Below are positions 35,568 through 49,124 of a stretch of DNA of 64,000 nt, one piece after another (positions within the stretch are counted from its first letter, which is position 1; the number at the start of each line of letters is the position of its first letter). The DNA lies in assembly GCA_900660155.1 (NCBI GenBank), contig CABFPE010000053.1, forward strand, positions 1,354,803 through 1,418,802. Direction: 5' to 3'. The notes under the pieces were generated by a model. The model was given only the letters and a program-made list of their open reading frames with translations. It did no database searches and was not told the origin of the DNA. The stretch comes from Hofstenia miamia (Eukaryota; Xenacoelomorpha; Acoela; Hofsteniidae). Made by a program: the position numbers and the translations under genes.

Positions 35568-35940
35568 TCAATAAATTAAAAATTCTGGATGAATCCCAAG
35601 TTTTTCAAATATTTCTTCCGGCTCTGTAGTCCCCCTTTGCACTTCAGCACAAATATCAGCACCCAAAACAATTAATGCTTTCATCAATTTGTATGAGTCT
35701 CCTAGAACTTCTCGCTCTGTTTTCTGGTTGAGACACGTCAGCTTAACTTCTTGAATTTCATGTACGGGATTTTCACTGCTGTTTTGAATAAGGAATCCTG
35801 CCTTCTTAAAACAATTATAAACTGCTGTTTGTGAAACAAAAAAAATGTCCCTTTGCCATAAAAATGGCATTTAGTATTGTCATGGAATTATCATCAACAG
35901 CAAGCGATCTCACTGAATTTAATTCAAGCTTCTCTGTGTT
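35568..35940 (-). mobile_element. Tigger/pogo-type transposase C-terminal relic
   Basis: The - strand reads DDNSMTILNAIFMAK, then after a frame change TAVYNCFKKAGFLIQNS, and continues to LGIHPEFLIY (100 codons in the last frame). This matches the conserved C-terminal part of CENP-B/jerky/Tigger DDE_1 transposases, where '(V)LDAI..(A)..W..V...TI.NCFRKAGF' follows the catalytic domain. The start of the catalytic core is not visible upstream, so it is a truncated, frameshifted fossil. It lies in the muscleblind intron in the same orientation as the gene. Confidence 0.7.
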
Positions 35941-36370
35941 ACTACAAATGGTCGTTGACGTAATTTGAGGCTGTCATGTGATGTTATTAGCTAAAGTGTG
36001 ATAATATGCAAGGTGTAATTAACGGAGGTTTTTCTTATTTATAAATAGTGGGACTGTTGGTTTATATGTTATTAACCATTTTGTGGTACTACACGAAGTG
36101 CAATGTAGTATGAACAAACAAGTTCAAATCCTAATTGCTTGAAATTATTCTAAATAAAATAAGGCAATCGGACAGTTATGGATACAACTAGAATGTTGCA
36201 ACAGAGCTTAAATCAAGATATCTTGTAAGAAAATAAACATTTTAAAACTTTTAAGCATGGGAAATAATAAAATATTATAACTGCATGTAGACATTAGACA
36301 TGGTACAAAAGTAAAGCATTTTAACTTGAATATGGTTAAGAATCTTAAATTGATTTTTTGTTTACAGGGT

Positions 36371-36448
36371 CGTTACTCTCTCCCTCTCTCACTCACTCTC
36401 ATTTTCTCTCTCTCTTTCTCTTTCTCTCTCTCTCTGTCTCTCTCTCTT

Positions 36449-36482
<34 letters not shown>
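36371..36482. repeat. Compound (CT)n-(TA)n microsatellite
   Basis: About 80 bases of CT-rich repeat (with TTTCTC interruptions) run directly into about 30 bases of TA repeat. Overlapping open frames on both strands here are artefacts of the repeat. A long pyrimidine tract on the + strand corresponds to a purine tract in the muscleblind pre-mRNA. Confidence 0.92.
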
Positions 36483-36484
<2 letters not shown>

Positions 36485-37348
36485 ACGATAAAACAATTGT
36501 CAATTCCCTTAAGTGGCTTAATTTTCCAATTTCTCTCTAAAAGTCGAACAATTTTAAAATTTGGAAAACACTTTCGCTGTTGATGCAGACACAAGTTTGC
36601 GGAGCAAATATATTTGTAACGTGTTATTGGCATTTAAATGGTGGATTATACAGCTGACTAATGTGCCAAGTGCCAAATTAGTCCACAGAGAACACCGCTC
36701 TTTTCATTATTTTCGAATCAGTCCCCAAGAGATAGCGGTATTCTTGTCATCAAACATTAACGTAAATTGGCCTTTCCCGCCCGGGCATAATTATCTATTT
36801 TTATAGAAACAACAAGTAGATTCTTTACAGCGTTCTCTTCAAAGGCTAAAGGGAGGTAAGCGCAGACATTTTCGCTGACGTGGCTTCAAATACAACTCCA
36901 CCTTTATTCACATTGTATGGACTTAAATGTAGTCGGTAATTAACAAGAACATACTCCGTTTGAATAGGACATTGATTGAGCCACAGGGGTATTTTAGTAA
37001 ATTTAACCTTGATTTTTCATTAAATGATATAAATAGAGAATAACATTGTTTAGCATCAGAGGCGATTGAGAATAAAACAAATTTTCCGCAAAAGTTGAAC
37101 CAAACTAAGTCATATTCACAGATTTCCAAACAATTTAAACTTCAATGCTGCGAACGAATCTCACATTAATAACTACAATGTGAAAAAGATAAAAACAAAA
37201 CAAAGATAAGGAATTTTTTTCAAAACAAAATTGAGTCAAAAATATTGTTACAGATCTTGGATAAGTAGCCTCACCTTTAATTCGCCACAACGTTGCAGCA
37301 CGTAAAATAGGAAGTGCCCTTCTTCCCCAGTGTGAAGTAAATATTGAA

Positions 37349-37364
37349 CCCCCCCCCCCCCCCC
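37349..37364. repeat. C16 homopolymer
   Basis: Sixteen consecutive C residues, very unusual in this AT-rich sequence. The exact length is likely unreliable. Confidence 0.9.
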
Positions 37365-40300
37365 TCTTAATGACATTTTAAGAATATTTAAGGTAAATCA
37401 TTTATGAACACTGCTATTTGATTGGTTCCATAGTTTAAACGTTACAGAACTAGACCTAGTCTCACTATTTAAAAAAATCTCCTCAAATATAGAGGATTTA
37501 CATATCAACTGCGCAGTTAAATGTTACAACAGAAAAACAAAAATAACCCAAAGCAATCTTCTTGGGTTGAACACTGCGTTTGAACTATATTCATCTGACA
37601 TAGTTTCAAGCATCTAAAATGATTGCCATAGAAGTTTAAAAGTAATTAAGTGGTGACACTTTGAATACATCAGTGTCGTACCAATGAAGCACAGAAAATG
37701 ACGTGGAATAATGTGGTTGAACCATTAGCGAACAAGGTATATTGGCTCCCAATCAATTAATGAGCTCAATTAAGAAATTGAGGACATACATGACAGTTCT
37801 TTTTGTTTGAGGAAGACGTTGACAGGTGAATGAACAAGGCATTCATGGAAGTTGGTTCTTTGATGTATCGAAATTTGCTGGGTGGAGAAAGATGCGTGGC
37901 TAGCTTTAAGCAAAAAGATATTCATTGATAGTTTCTTTGATAATTTTTGTTATTCTCTCACATGACATTCAAAGTTATTATTGGCTTTGAAAATTCTAAA
38001 AGTATTGTTATAAAAATTGATCAAAAGAAAACGAATACCGCCATATTAAATCACTATAGTTTCAAAATGTTGATGAATCTGGGAGGAGTGAACTTAGATA
38101 ATAGATAGTTGACATTCCATAGCAGGAAAATAATAAAAAAATTGGGTTGCTTAATTATAGGAAATCATAAATGTATGATATATTTAAATAATGTCCTCGA
38201 TTTTTTACATTATATTGTGTTTCTAGGGTATTCCTGAATGATGTGTACATAAATACAATTGGTGAACATGATGTATTCACATTCTTCAGGTTTATATGAT
38301 AGTTCAAAAGAGATGCAATACATAAATTTGTTTGGCAAAAGATTGTTGGACTGTTTTACACAGACTAAATGATGAAAATGAGTAAATAGGAACGTTATTC
38401 AAATTCTAACTCCTCTTGTCAACAGATCGTTGAAGAGTTCCCAGATATTTATTGAAAATAGAATTTGATTTAATAAGCTGTTTAAATGAAAGAGTAAACA
38501 AAATCAGCCTTTGGCACGAACTGGCGCTAAAGTAAGACGCGAGAAGCTACGAAAACAATTCAATTTGCGTTCGCCACGCCCATGTACACCAATAGACAAG
38601 TGGTTATTGCTAAATTCGTATTAGTTAATGGAAGCTCCGCGCCTAATGAAGAAAAATCAAATTAGACACTGTAATTAACCAGCGCCTTCGTTCCATTAGG
38701 AAGGAATTTGAGAGCCCAGAAATAACAACTTAATTAATTCAATTAAAATGAAATTGTTTAAAACTATTATTGTCACATTCGATTATATTCAACAAAAAAC
38801 AATGCTAAATAATCAATAAACATTTAATGACTATATTTTGCAATAATATATATATATATATATAAATATATGCAGTTATTGACGTTTGTAATTTAATTTC
38901 TGTATATATATATATTGGCGCTCTGTAAATTTGCCGACTTTTATGTATTGGCGTTGGCGCTTTGTGATATGGTCGAATAAAAAATTATAAGGAAACATTT
39001 GTAAAAATTATATTTTTTGAACAAATTTCTAAACACCATTTATTCATGAGTTTGCGAGGTAGGTTTATATAATGAACTGAACTAATAAAGCTGTTAAAAA
39101 ATCTTAAAACACCACAAGATAGAGGAAGGGCGTCCGGTGGCGATCTCTGTTTTTGTGGGCATGGACGCAACAGTTAAGGCTAGTTTTGATCTCATGGTGT
39201 CCAATAGTTGTGACCCTATCTCAGGTTTTCCAAATTTCTTAAAATACGGAAAAAACAGTTTGACGTTTATAAAAGACATAAGCAGCTTAAGTTCAATGAG
39301 CCTCCATTATGCAAAGCAAATTTCTGTTAGTTTACATGCAAATTTCTTCTTAGGGAAGAAATTGCTTCTTTGCTTGTCAAAAGAACTTTAAATATACCGG
39401 TATACATCACAATTATTGCATAAATAAACTCAATGACCGCCAAGACAATATGCAATTTTTGAATCGTAGTTTTAATTTTTAAAAGTCTTTTAAAACAAAA
39501 CTCTATAACAAAAGCTTTAAACAACGTTTTCCCAACTAAAGCTTCAGTGAAGTATCGCCGGTTAGGGCACAAGTTAGAAAATGAAGTTATATTCAAGCAT
39601 TAAATGAAATGATTGAAAGGAAGAGACAGGAAAATTATACCAGAACGTTATAATAATTCGTCTGACTACCTGTTAGCACGACATGCAATTTTAACCTTGT
39701 GCGCTAAAGAACTGGGAAGAATGACTTTTACCAATTAGTAAAGCATTCTTATTTGCTTTTACTTATTAACTCTCAAGAAGTGACAAAGCGGAAATTAATT
39801 ATCTTACACCACTACTCTTTTACTAAAACTGTGTCACAGTCTTTCCTTGCATACGTCAAGAATTAAAGAATTCTTCAAGCATGTGATAAAAAACTTGCTT
39901 GTCAAATGTAAAGTATACCCTCTTACAAGTGAGAAGAGAGCTCTTGAGTAAGAGAGTGTTACTCAATCAAATATTACATGCTAAAAACAAATCAATACAA
40001 TTAACAGCTTAGTACGAAAAATATGTATATGACACCCATTTTACTTGCAGTTAAGAAAAGATTTTCTTTATAACCATTATCAGAAAAATGGCATTAACTT
40101 TCAGCTGTCCAGGCTTGCCATGAGGTGAGATTTTTGAAATGATAACGCACTCCACAAAAATGTCCACAAGTCCTACACCACACATCAGGAAAATTTTAGA
40201 CAAAACTATCAAATATTTCAATACAAAGCCTTTAGAGCCACGGAGAATTTATGTATAATTTAATATGTGTTAACATATACATAATTTTTAATAAAATCAC

Positions 40301-41565
40301 CATCATAACCATACCCATATTCATTAACGCTATTATTGTGATTTGATATTAATATCATAGTTTTTATAATTATTGAGGTTGGCTACACAAATCCCCACAA
40401 GCAAAGATTCTCCTCGTACCGAAGCACTTGGAGATCCCTATTCCCATAGAAAGCCTGCATATGCCTATGTCCTTTTAAAATGTCAAACTGTTTCCTTCAA
40501 ACAACTTTCTTCAAATATATTGAAAGATTTAAAAAATTCGAGGCTTAAAAAATGCTCAACTTCAAAATAAGACAGTTATGAAAAAGTAGAATTTATTAAA
40601 ATATATGACATTATCACATGAATTCAAAACTTGTTGAGACTTAAGGAGTGCAGTAGTATATAAATAAAATTATTCCAACTCCTAATCATAAACAAAATAC
40701 ATGTATTAAAATTTAATGGTTTAACGTACTTCAAAATTTTTGTACATTATCGCAAAATTGAATATAAAAGTAGTTGACACTCATAAAAAGAATATGTTCT
40801 AATCGATAAATATTCTTTTAAACGCAACCATTTGACCAAATTATTCTTAATTAATAAGTGAACTAATTCAATTATAAAACAAAATGTAATAATACTAGGA
40901 ATAAAACATGAAGACATAGTATATTGTAAGTGGCGCACCTTGCCAATTTTGAGGTCGAAAGACCTCGTATTATTGACTATTTTAAAACTGGACACGACAT
41001 TCGGTAAATCTTTGATGATAATAAATATAATGGGAAACGACCAAAAGTGTCAACAAGCATTCGATTTGGTATAAAAAATGAATGAACAAATCAGTCATGA
41101 TATTCAATATTGACAGTACAATGTAAAATAAGTATATATTTACAAATGTCGTCTTCAGAATGTAGTATTTAAATCACAATAATGAAGCTTCAGCTAATAG
41201 ATAGAGCTAAAGGAGTAGTCTCAATTCATATACAAACAATGATGACGTTCCAATTCTATTGTTCGTAGAAATGAATATACTAAAATAGGATATTATAGTG
41301 AATGCTAGTTTGGCTGCATTGTAAATTTTGAAATCAAACAACTCATTTATAATTTGAATGAACGGAATTTAAGTGGAACTACCTAATTTAAATCATATTT
41401 TAGCATTGCATTTTAATTATTTTAGAAATTGATCATATTTTAAGAATTCGAAAATTCTCATATGCCATCTAGCGACGGCTAGGCGCACAAAACTAAAGAT
41501 ACTTGCATTACTTGCAAGACCATGTTGTGAAATTGCAACAGGGAATGCAGAAAACAGTCACTTAC
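37365..41565. other. mbl: Intronic sequence with no gene recognised
   Basis: No exon is supported. A stretch at about 38520-38700 is less AT-rich and contains several homeodomain-like cores (TTAATGG, CCATTAGG, CCTAATGA, AATTAA). Overlapping frames at 38985-39391, open on both strands, are not recognisable. (TA)n runs at 38847-38866. Confidence 0.35.
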
Positions 41566-41595
41566 TTCATCAGAGCATTCCAATTATTGGTTCCG
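41566..41595 (-). CDS. mbl: Candidate 30-base cassette exon
   Basis: On the - strand the acceptor TTGTTATTTGGCAG and donor GTAAGT bound 30 bases. Phase 0 gives a stop, but phase 2 reads GTNNWNALM and leaves in phase 2. It could therefore only be used between a phase 0-to-2 exon and the 46-base exon at 24517. This is weak evidence, resting on splice signals alone. Confidence 0.15.
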
Positions 41596-43792
41596 CTGCC
41601 AAATAACAATGACAATGGATGATGAATTTCAAGAAAGTTATCAAAGGAAATTTAGAATTTAGAACAATAATACGTTCTGACACACAGAATTATATCGGAA
41701 TCCGAAGGCAATGTGTCAGATTCGTTTATTTCTCCATTCACCATTTGTGATTATACTTTAATGAATTTATTCGAAATTGCTTTGTTAAGTAATATTTGAA
41801 GATTAAGACTCGCTAAGACGTCAAATAGTTATATTGGAAGTCATTTTAAATTTTTCTTTTACGTTATTAATGTTTGCTTTAATCAAAAGCGTTGTTAAAG
41901 AATAAAAACCGCTAATGCACAGTCGTTAATAAAACCAAATCTTTAAATTCATACATAAACTAGAATCATTGTAGTAAAACTGCGTGCATCACCAATATCG
42001 TTTTCACTTCTAATATATTGAGTATTGCATTCAGTAATGAATTTGTTCAAGTCCCCAATATATAATATATTACCACAGGGACAAATGTCTGCTCTTAAAA
42101 TAGAAAAATTCTTTAAGAGGCACTCGGGAAGAGGCTAAAATTTTAGAGCCCTAAATAATATATATATATATAAATAGTTGTAGACCTCCCAGTGACCCCC
42201 CTCCCCAGCTTCACCACTGAGAGGCATAAAATCTACTACTAATATATTTATGCGGAGCAGTGACATTGCCATTTATATTTACCTTATAAGTTCTGTGGTA
42301 AAGATATATGACAAAGGTTTCAATTGACATTTGTTTCAAAATTCGAAATCCAAAAGTTAGACATGTAATGAAACAATGTTTACTTTTGATACTAATTTAA
42401 TAACATCAACTTTACACATTCTTGTTTAAATTTAGCATATCATCCTAAGAGCAGAGTTAAAATATTGAATGTAAACATAGACATTCACACTACAAGATTA
42501 AATGCATATAGATTAAGATAAATAACAGAATTCTCGGACCCGATTAGACCCAACATCAGCTAGATTCTGGTCTTTTGAGTTCTCATAAGGATAAAAGAAC
42601 GAGTATTGAGTCGGGCTGAGTGTGGTAACACTATAGGGAACCACTTACGAAACTATTGTTTTCATATTTTATAAATTTCAAGTTCATTCATATCTAAAAA
42701 CCGTATGTATATGCATGTGTGAATACTACGTGCACCACCTTCCTACATTTGCACAATCAAATTGAATACATCAATTTATGCAGAAACAGTGTCTGCACAC
42801 TTTGTTGACAAAATCATTGAATAATGAAAGGACAACAGTTAAAATATTACATCATCTAGTGCAATACATAATCTAGTTATAATATTCTTAGACTCATATG
42901 AAATTGAGATTATATGAGATTAAGAAAGTATTCAATGTCTAACCCAACACTTACTCAACGGAAAACTTCAAAGCGAGGACGTGCTGGGAGCACGTCCAAT
43001 ATGAGCAAGTAGCATAAACCACCTTTCATCACCAGACTAGTTATCTCTTATAATTTAATCGATGGAAGACTGCGAGCTAAATCTTCCATTGAGTTCAATA
43101 AAGCAGAAATCCCTGAGAAAATGGGAGACCACGGAGTTCCCTAATCTACATTCTGCAAACAAAAAAACACAGTAATTTATTGAGAATATAAAAATTTTGA
43201 AAAGAGTTGGAATCTGTTATTGCAATAGTTACTAAGTGGGTCAAAAACATTTTAACATATAAACACGTTCAAATAGATAGGATAAGAGACTAAACTATAT
43301 TATTTTGATACTAAAAAGTAAACTAAGAAATTAGTGTCAAAATTATCAATTGGGATGGGGACATGTTATTACTGTAAATAATAACAATAACAATTCTAAA
43401 AAAATGATGGTTAGAGAAATGCTTGAAACATATCTGCTAAATAGAGAATAAAGATAAACAATTAAGCAAAACATTAGGTCAAAATGCCTACATTTTCGAA
43501 TTTAAGCTTTTAATAATTGCATAATGCTAAATTTTCGCATGGGGTTAAATCAGTCCTTATTTTAAGGATTTTTTAAAACTGCAAATTTTGAAAAATAATT
43601 CAACCATGTGCGGAAAAATTTAAAGCTAAAATAGATATCAGAAGGCATAATTGATTTTAAATATAATAATAAACAATAAGTACGCGAAGTACTGCCCAAG
43701 AACAGACTGAAACTGCCCCCCCCTCTCCTCTACTGTTAAAAATGTTCATGGTCTTTCTACACACTTATGAAAAGAGAATATGTTTTAATTTT

Positions 43793-43867
43793 ATAACTGC
43801 ACATTTATGGATTTACAACTGCACATTTATGAAGTACAACTGCACAAATTGGTTACAGCTGCACACT
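43793..43867. repeat. Short degenerate tandem repeat (AACTGCACATTTATG units)
   Basis: A unit of about 21-22 bases beginning AACTGCACA recurs three to four times with decreasing fidelity (the first two share AACTGCACATTTATG exactly). No function is evident. Confidence 0.7.
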
Positions 43868-44397
43868 AAAATAAGGTATGGCTTAATAATAAAACGTACA
43901 AAAAAATCAATGTGTATTATACATGTAACTCTAAAACAAGGAACAACCTGCAAGTAAGGCCATAATATATAAATGTTCAGAACTTGATTGTATTTAGACA
44001 ACGGCATATATAATATGGAAGAAAATGTTTTTAGTTTAGAAATATGTGAATAATTGATGATGGAATTCATTCGTCAAACATAGGATGTTTAAAATAGAGT
44101 GAATCTAATTAATTCAATATCGCGCCATTGTGAAGCAGTCGAAGCAAAGGAAGATAGGTAGACGACTAAATAATGTTATTATTTATTTAGCTGTCCATGG
44201 ACAAACACATTCTGGCAATTGATGGAAATTTCAGATCCATCATTAACAATGATGTCTTCCGAGGGTAATTCAGTGCGGAATATTAACACCTCAATCACTC
44301 AATGTGACTCACAGAATATTTGAATTCATTCATACGATATTTACGAGCATCAGCGGTTAACCGAACAGAACCGAGGTCAAGCATTACCGACTCTAAT

Positions 44398-44747
44398 AGT
44401 ACCGATTGAAAAAAGTATATTTCGCAATAGATTCATCAGTTTTAAATTTGAAATACAAGAATACTATCTTATGCGTACAATACAAATTAAGAGTATTAAA
44501 TATTGCGTGCAAAATTTGTTGAAAAACTACTGCCTCCTTGACTAAAGTTCTCTTTAAAAACATTCACAAGTGCTGGTAGCTTTTAGCGCGCAATAATGCC
44601 GTTGCACATATTAATCTTCCCATTTGTTAAAACATTAAAAAAATTACAGCTACTTTGCTATTGATAGAATGTTATACACATTCTCTTTCTTGATGAAAGG
44701 ATTGTAATCAAAATTTAGTTTGTATTCAGTTATTTTAATCGATAATT
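44398..44747. repeat. Source copy A of the duplicated block
   Basis: This stretch is near-identical to 45262-45611, with only an isolated difference visible (near 44636). Its sharp right end at the N suggests a contig end. Similarity continues in patches to the left as far as about 44220, where the copy at about 45085 becomes mosaic. Confidence 0.85.
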
Positions 44748-44748
44748 N

Positions 44749-45611
44749 TGATAATTGTAAGCGATGGCCACCGACACAGTTTACCTCTACAGCCAAACCT
44801 ACAATGTGGTTTTAATTAAAAAATGCCCGGAAGCTATAAGTCTATGCGTGGCTTTCAGACTTAAAGTCACTAATGAGCATTTTAAATTAACGTCGAACAA
44901 AATGAACTTCGCATATCCGCCCAGAAAATGTTTATAAATTACATCTATAGTACAAATAATACACACAATTACGTTTCACAAATATGTCCTCAGAATTTAT
45001 GAGAATAGCATGAGATTGGTTGATCACAAATCGAATCTGCTTACAACCAATCAGCTGTTTACGGATGTACCCATTCTTGCAATTTATGGAAATTTCAGAT
45101 CCATCATTAACAATGATGTCTTCCGAGAGTAATGGATTGCGGAAAATTAACATTCAATCAATCAATGTTATACGGAGACTTTGAATTTAAAATCGGGAAA
45201 TATTTACGAGCATCAGCGGTTAACCGAAGCGAATTATGAATAAAGCATTACCGTCACTAATAGTACCGATTGAAAAAAGTATATTTCGCAATAGATTCAT
45301 CAGTTTTAAATTTGAAATACAAGAATACTATCTTATGCGTACAATACAAATTAAGAGTATTAAATATTGCGTGCAAAATTTGTTGAAAAACTACTGCCTC
45401 CTTGACTAAAGTTCTCTTTAAAAACATTCACAAGTGCTGGTAGCTTTTAGCGCGCAATAATGCCGTTGCACATATTAATCTTCCCATTTGTTAAAACATT
45501 TAAAAAATTACAGCTACTTTGCTATTGATAGAATGTTATACACATTCTCTTTCTTGATGAAAGGATTGTAATCAAAATTTAGTTTGTATTCAGTTATTTT
45601 AATCGATAATT
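44749..45611. repeat. 863-bp mosaic duplicate block after a single N, probable assembly artefact
   Basis: Bases 44749 to about 45050 repeat 48822 to about 49124 almost exactly. Bases about 45262-45611 repeat 44398-44747 almost exactly, at a constant offset of 864. Between them, about 45050-45262 alternates between the two sources over short stretches (for example GATCCATCATTAACAATGATG from the first, CGGAGACTTTGAATTTAAAA from the second). The block starts right after the only isolated N in the window (44748). Such alternation is what a consensus of two mis-overlapped sequences gives. A real duplication would not need it. Confidence 0.85.
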
Positions 45612-48600
45612 TATGCACAGAAGTCTATGAATGGCAAATTGCATTTGATTGAAAATTTACAATTCAAAATGATATATATATATGAGCTACTTCACAATTA
45701 CTTAAAGAGAAAAAAATTAGGCAAAGCCAAAAGAGAAATAAAAAATCTAATAACAAAATTTAAGGTTTAATTAATGCATGAATAAAATAAGCTTCTGAGA
45801 AAAAAGTGTAAATGTGTTTTTATGAGTCATGAATGAGGTTCTATGGCGCTGGAATCCAAACTCATAAAAAACTCACACTTTCTTATGTAGAAAGTGCTGC
45901 TTTGCAAAAAGAAATACATTCAAATCTTGTAAGAAGTACAAGCCTATAGATCTAGACTTGAAATGAAAATGAAGACATTCCTTAAAAATAAATTTTGCAG
46001 CGGCCTATGAATAATGTTTCTCTTGGATATGGAAGAAAATACTTTCCAAAATTATTCCCGTGCCAAATATTTGAAGATATACAAAAATAGTAAATGACTC
46101 ATAATCAAATCAAGCGGCGTTCACAAATGTAAATCTAATTACCATCGGAGTTGATTGCACTGTCTGTAGAATTAGAACAAAATTTAAGTGTCACTGTCTG
46201 TTCGAAATACAGTGATAAAAAAACAAAAAATTATACTCCAATCGCAAATTTCTAACAGTTCTAGTTTATATAGTGGAGGGGTGCAGATACCATCACATAG
46301 TTATAAGCAAAGAAGGGGTTTAGAAGAGCTTTGAAAGCCCTACTCTAGAAGATGAACATGAGCCTAAAATTTAGACCTAAGCACGACCCAACCGAACTCA
46401 TCATGGTACAATAATACCTCACGACCCATTACATGATTCTCGCCAAAAGAAATTTGATTAATTCTTTGTTTTGCTAGACCAAGTTTGAGAATGCTAAGAA
46501 CTTATGATAAAATTTATATAGTGAAGTTGAAAAACTTAAGATGGGAAATGTTATTTTTAAACACATTGCTTATAAACTGTATTGCAATAGTAAGTTGTTC
46601 TGAAATGTCAGCCCATGTTTTCAAATACTTTGTTTCCAAGTCGACCGATGACTACTTCTGGCTGAATTTGCATTGCAAGGCAGTTTTGGTCTTATCATAG
46701 CCTCTTTGGATGCATCCACAATACTCATAGGAAAATACAAGCAATCAAATATTCTCACCAAAATCATAAAAATAGGATAGATTATTAATTAAATTAATTA
46801 TATTAAGAAATTTACTCTTACATCTCACAGAATGTCGTCAATTAATATCACAAAACCAGTTTATAGGTTAATACTTACTCGCGAAAGTGTTATTTTTTGC
46901 ATCTAGAATTTTATTCCTACAATTCGCTTTGAATGCTAGAAGTGCTTTATAGAATTACAGAAATCTATTTCCCAAATTCCAATTGATTTTCCGCTATTAG
47001 TAGGTTGTCTACAAAGTCGTAAATACTATATTCCTACGATGTATAATTATTAGGAAATAAAACAAAGTATGAATTTGACAGTTTGGAAATGGAAATGAAA
47101 TAATTAAATTACTTTCAAATAAATGTGTATGCGGATTATACATCACAGATCTTAAGTTTGTCTGTCAAAACTTGAAGCTATGTTAAGCACATTTTAATGA
47201 GAAGTTAAGTTTCTAAACAAAATTGACACGAGTTACAACTACTTCTAAACCTCTTTCCAATCCATAGTCATATTATTTTATTAAAATTATATGCATAGGC
47301 TTTAGGAATCCCAACAATCACCTCATAGGAATTCAATACATTAGAGAAGTGGACCAATAAGAATCCTCTAAAATATCATAAACTAACCGGTTAAAATGGA
47401 CCTTTTGGAATGAACAAATGAGTTCTTAGAGAGGAAGTACAAATTAAGCACTCGTTGTTTTCAAAATATAATATGACGTAAGAAACAAGCCAACTATCCC
47501 TAAAACTAATATATACTAGAGGAAATGAGTGTCTAATTTCCTCTAGTACCTCGTTAGTTCACACAATTGCTAAGGCTATTTTACAATATCTTTTTTGTGC
47601 AATTTCTTTTAAAGAACATTAGCCTGTTATTGCTAGCTCCACTGTTTGAGGTTCTTAACGGCAGTATACTTTATAACTTTATACCAGTAGGTTTTTTATG
47701 TGAAATTCCCGAATATTCAAATGAGAACTGTGATCCTAGATAAATTTCTAATAATCTGTGGTTCTATTTAAAGTTCTATTATAATTACTGGTTCCCATCC
47801 TATATACACAGCAAAATTTTATTTGATAAGTTAAGAATGATTTCTAATGAATTTCATCATTTTGCAAAAGTTAGAATCAATATTAAATACATTTCAAAAA
47901 TAACCAAATTTTTAGATTTGATGACTTCATCAAAAAAAAAAGATGGAATCAAATTTCTGAACATTGATAGTGATATGAAATCTTCCTGCAAAGTTTCATT
48001 TAAATATTATAATCCAATCCAGATTTAGATATGAAGGAGTAAATCCCCTCAAGCCTGAGGCGAACAAAAAAGCCCAGGTCGAATAGGGTTAAGGGAAACT
48101 TATATTTTGATTTTTAGCAAGGCTTCACCAAAACCTAAATCCTGATCTGATCTCCTAATTAACTACATCCTCACAAAAATTTGTAATTAAATAATTTCCC
48201 ATGTGTTCTTTACCCTAAGTAAACCAGGAATTTCTTACAAGCTGTGATGTAAGCACTCATGAATCTTGAAAAGTAAATCCAAAATCTGAAAACATCACAC
48301 GATAGAAAATTGCCTTCTCTTTGATTTTCGCGGTGTGCATAAACGGAACTTCGATGGCCTATTTTCAGAAAACAAAACTGTTGAGGTTAGGTGTTTCTAC
48401 AAAAGTGGGATATTTTCAGAGAAAAGGTAAATATTTTCATGTACTTTAGGCATGTGAGGGAATAGTTTTTATCAGATATGTTCATTGTAACAGGTGATAC
48501 ATTTACCAATAGATGAGTCAATTTCAAAGGATTTCCAAATTCCCCATTAGGATTGGAAAACAATTTTGAAAATGTGGACAAAACTGATTGTATTTTAAGG

Positions 48601-48821
48601 GATACAATGGGGAGTTCAGAGTTATTTTACCACTTCAAACCAAGGTCACTTGAATATTCGATATACTTTATATCATCACTTACCTAATTCAATACTGAAT
48701 TTTTTAATATTAATATATAAAATGCTAAGTTCACAAAAACTTTCAGAAGCCAAGGTAAAATCGTGATTATTTGGAAAGAAATTATATTGAAAATATAAAA
48801 GTAACTGGATAAGATAGGAAG
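45612..48821. other. mbl: Intronic sequence with no gene recognised
   Basis: AT-rich and without splice-supported frames. It contains only the small stem-loop at 47515. The 71-codon frame at 46485-46700 shows no recognisable motif. Confidence 0.4.
47515..47547. other. Perfect 12-bp inverted repeat with 9-base loop
   Basis: ACTAGAGGAAAT and its exact reverse complement ATTTCCTCTAGT are separated by GAGTGTCTA. It would form a small stem-loop in RNA from either strand. There is no T-run or other context suggesting a known function. Confidence 0.8.
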
Positions 48822-49124
48822 TGATAATTGTAAGCGATGGCCACCGACACAGTTTACCTCTACAGCCAAACCTACAATGTGGTTTTAATTAAAAAATGCC
48901 CGAAAGCTATAAGTCTATGCGTGGCTTTCAGACTTAAAGTCACTAATGAGCATTTTAAATTAACGTCGAACAAAATGAACTTCGCATATCCGCCCAGAAA
49001 ATGTTTATAAATTACATCTATAGTACAAATAATACACACAATTACGTTTCACAAATATGTCCTCAGAATTTATGAGAATAGCATGAGATTGGTTGATCAC
49101 AAATCGAATCTGCTTACAACCAAT
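48822..49124. repeat. Source copy B of the duplicated block
   Basis: This stretch is near-identical to 44749-45050, starting TGATAATTGTAAGCGATGGC. Only single-base differences are visible (for example near 48903). Patches up to about 49320 reappear in the mosaic part of the block, including CGGAGACTTTGAATTTAAAA and AGCGAATTATGAATAAAGC. Confidence 0.85.

Noticed and set aside
36326-36633. Open frames of 85-86 codons on both strands through SLSLSLSLYIYIYI / YIYIYREREREKEK
   Set aside because: They are translations of the compound CT/TA microsatellite.
42160-42225. CCCAGCTTCACCACTG as a possible hAT terminus
   Set aside because: No matching opposite end within a reasonable distance.
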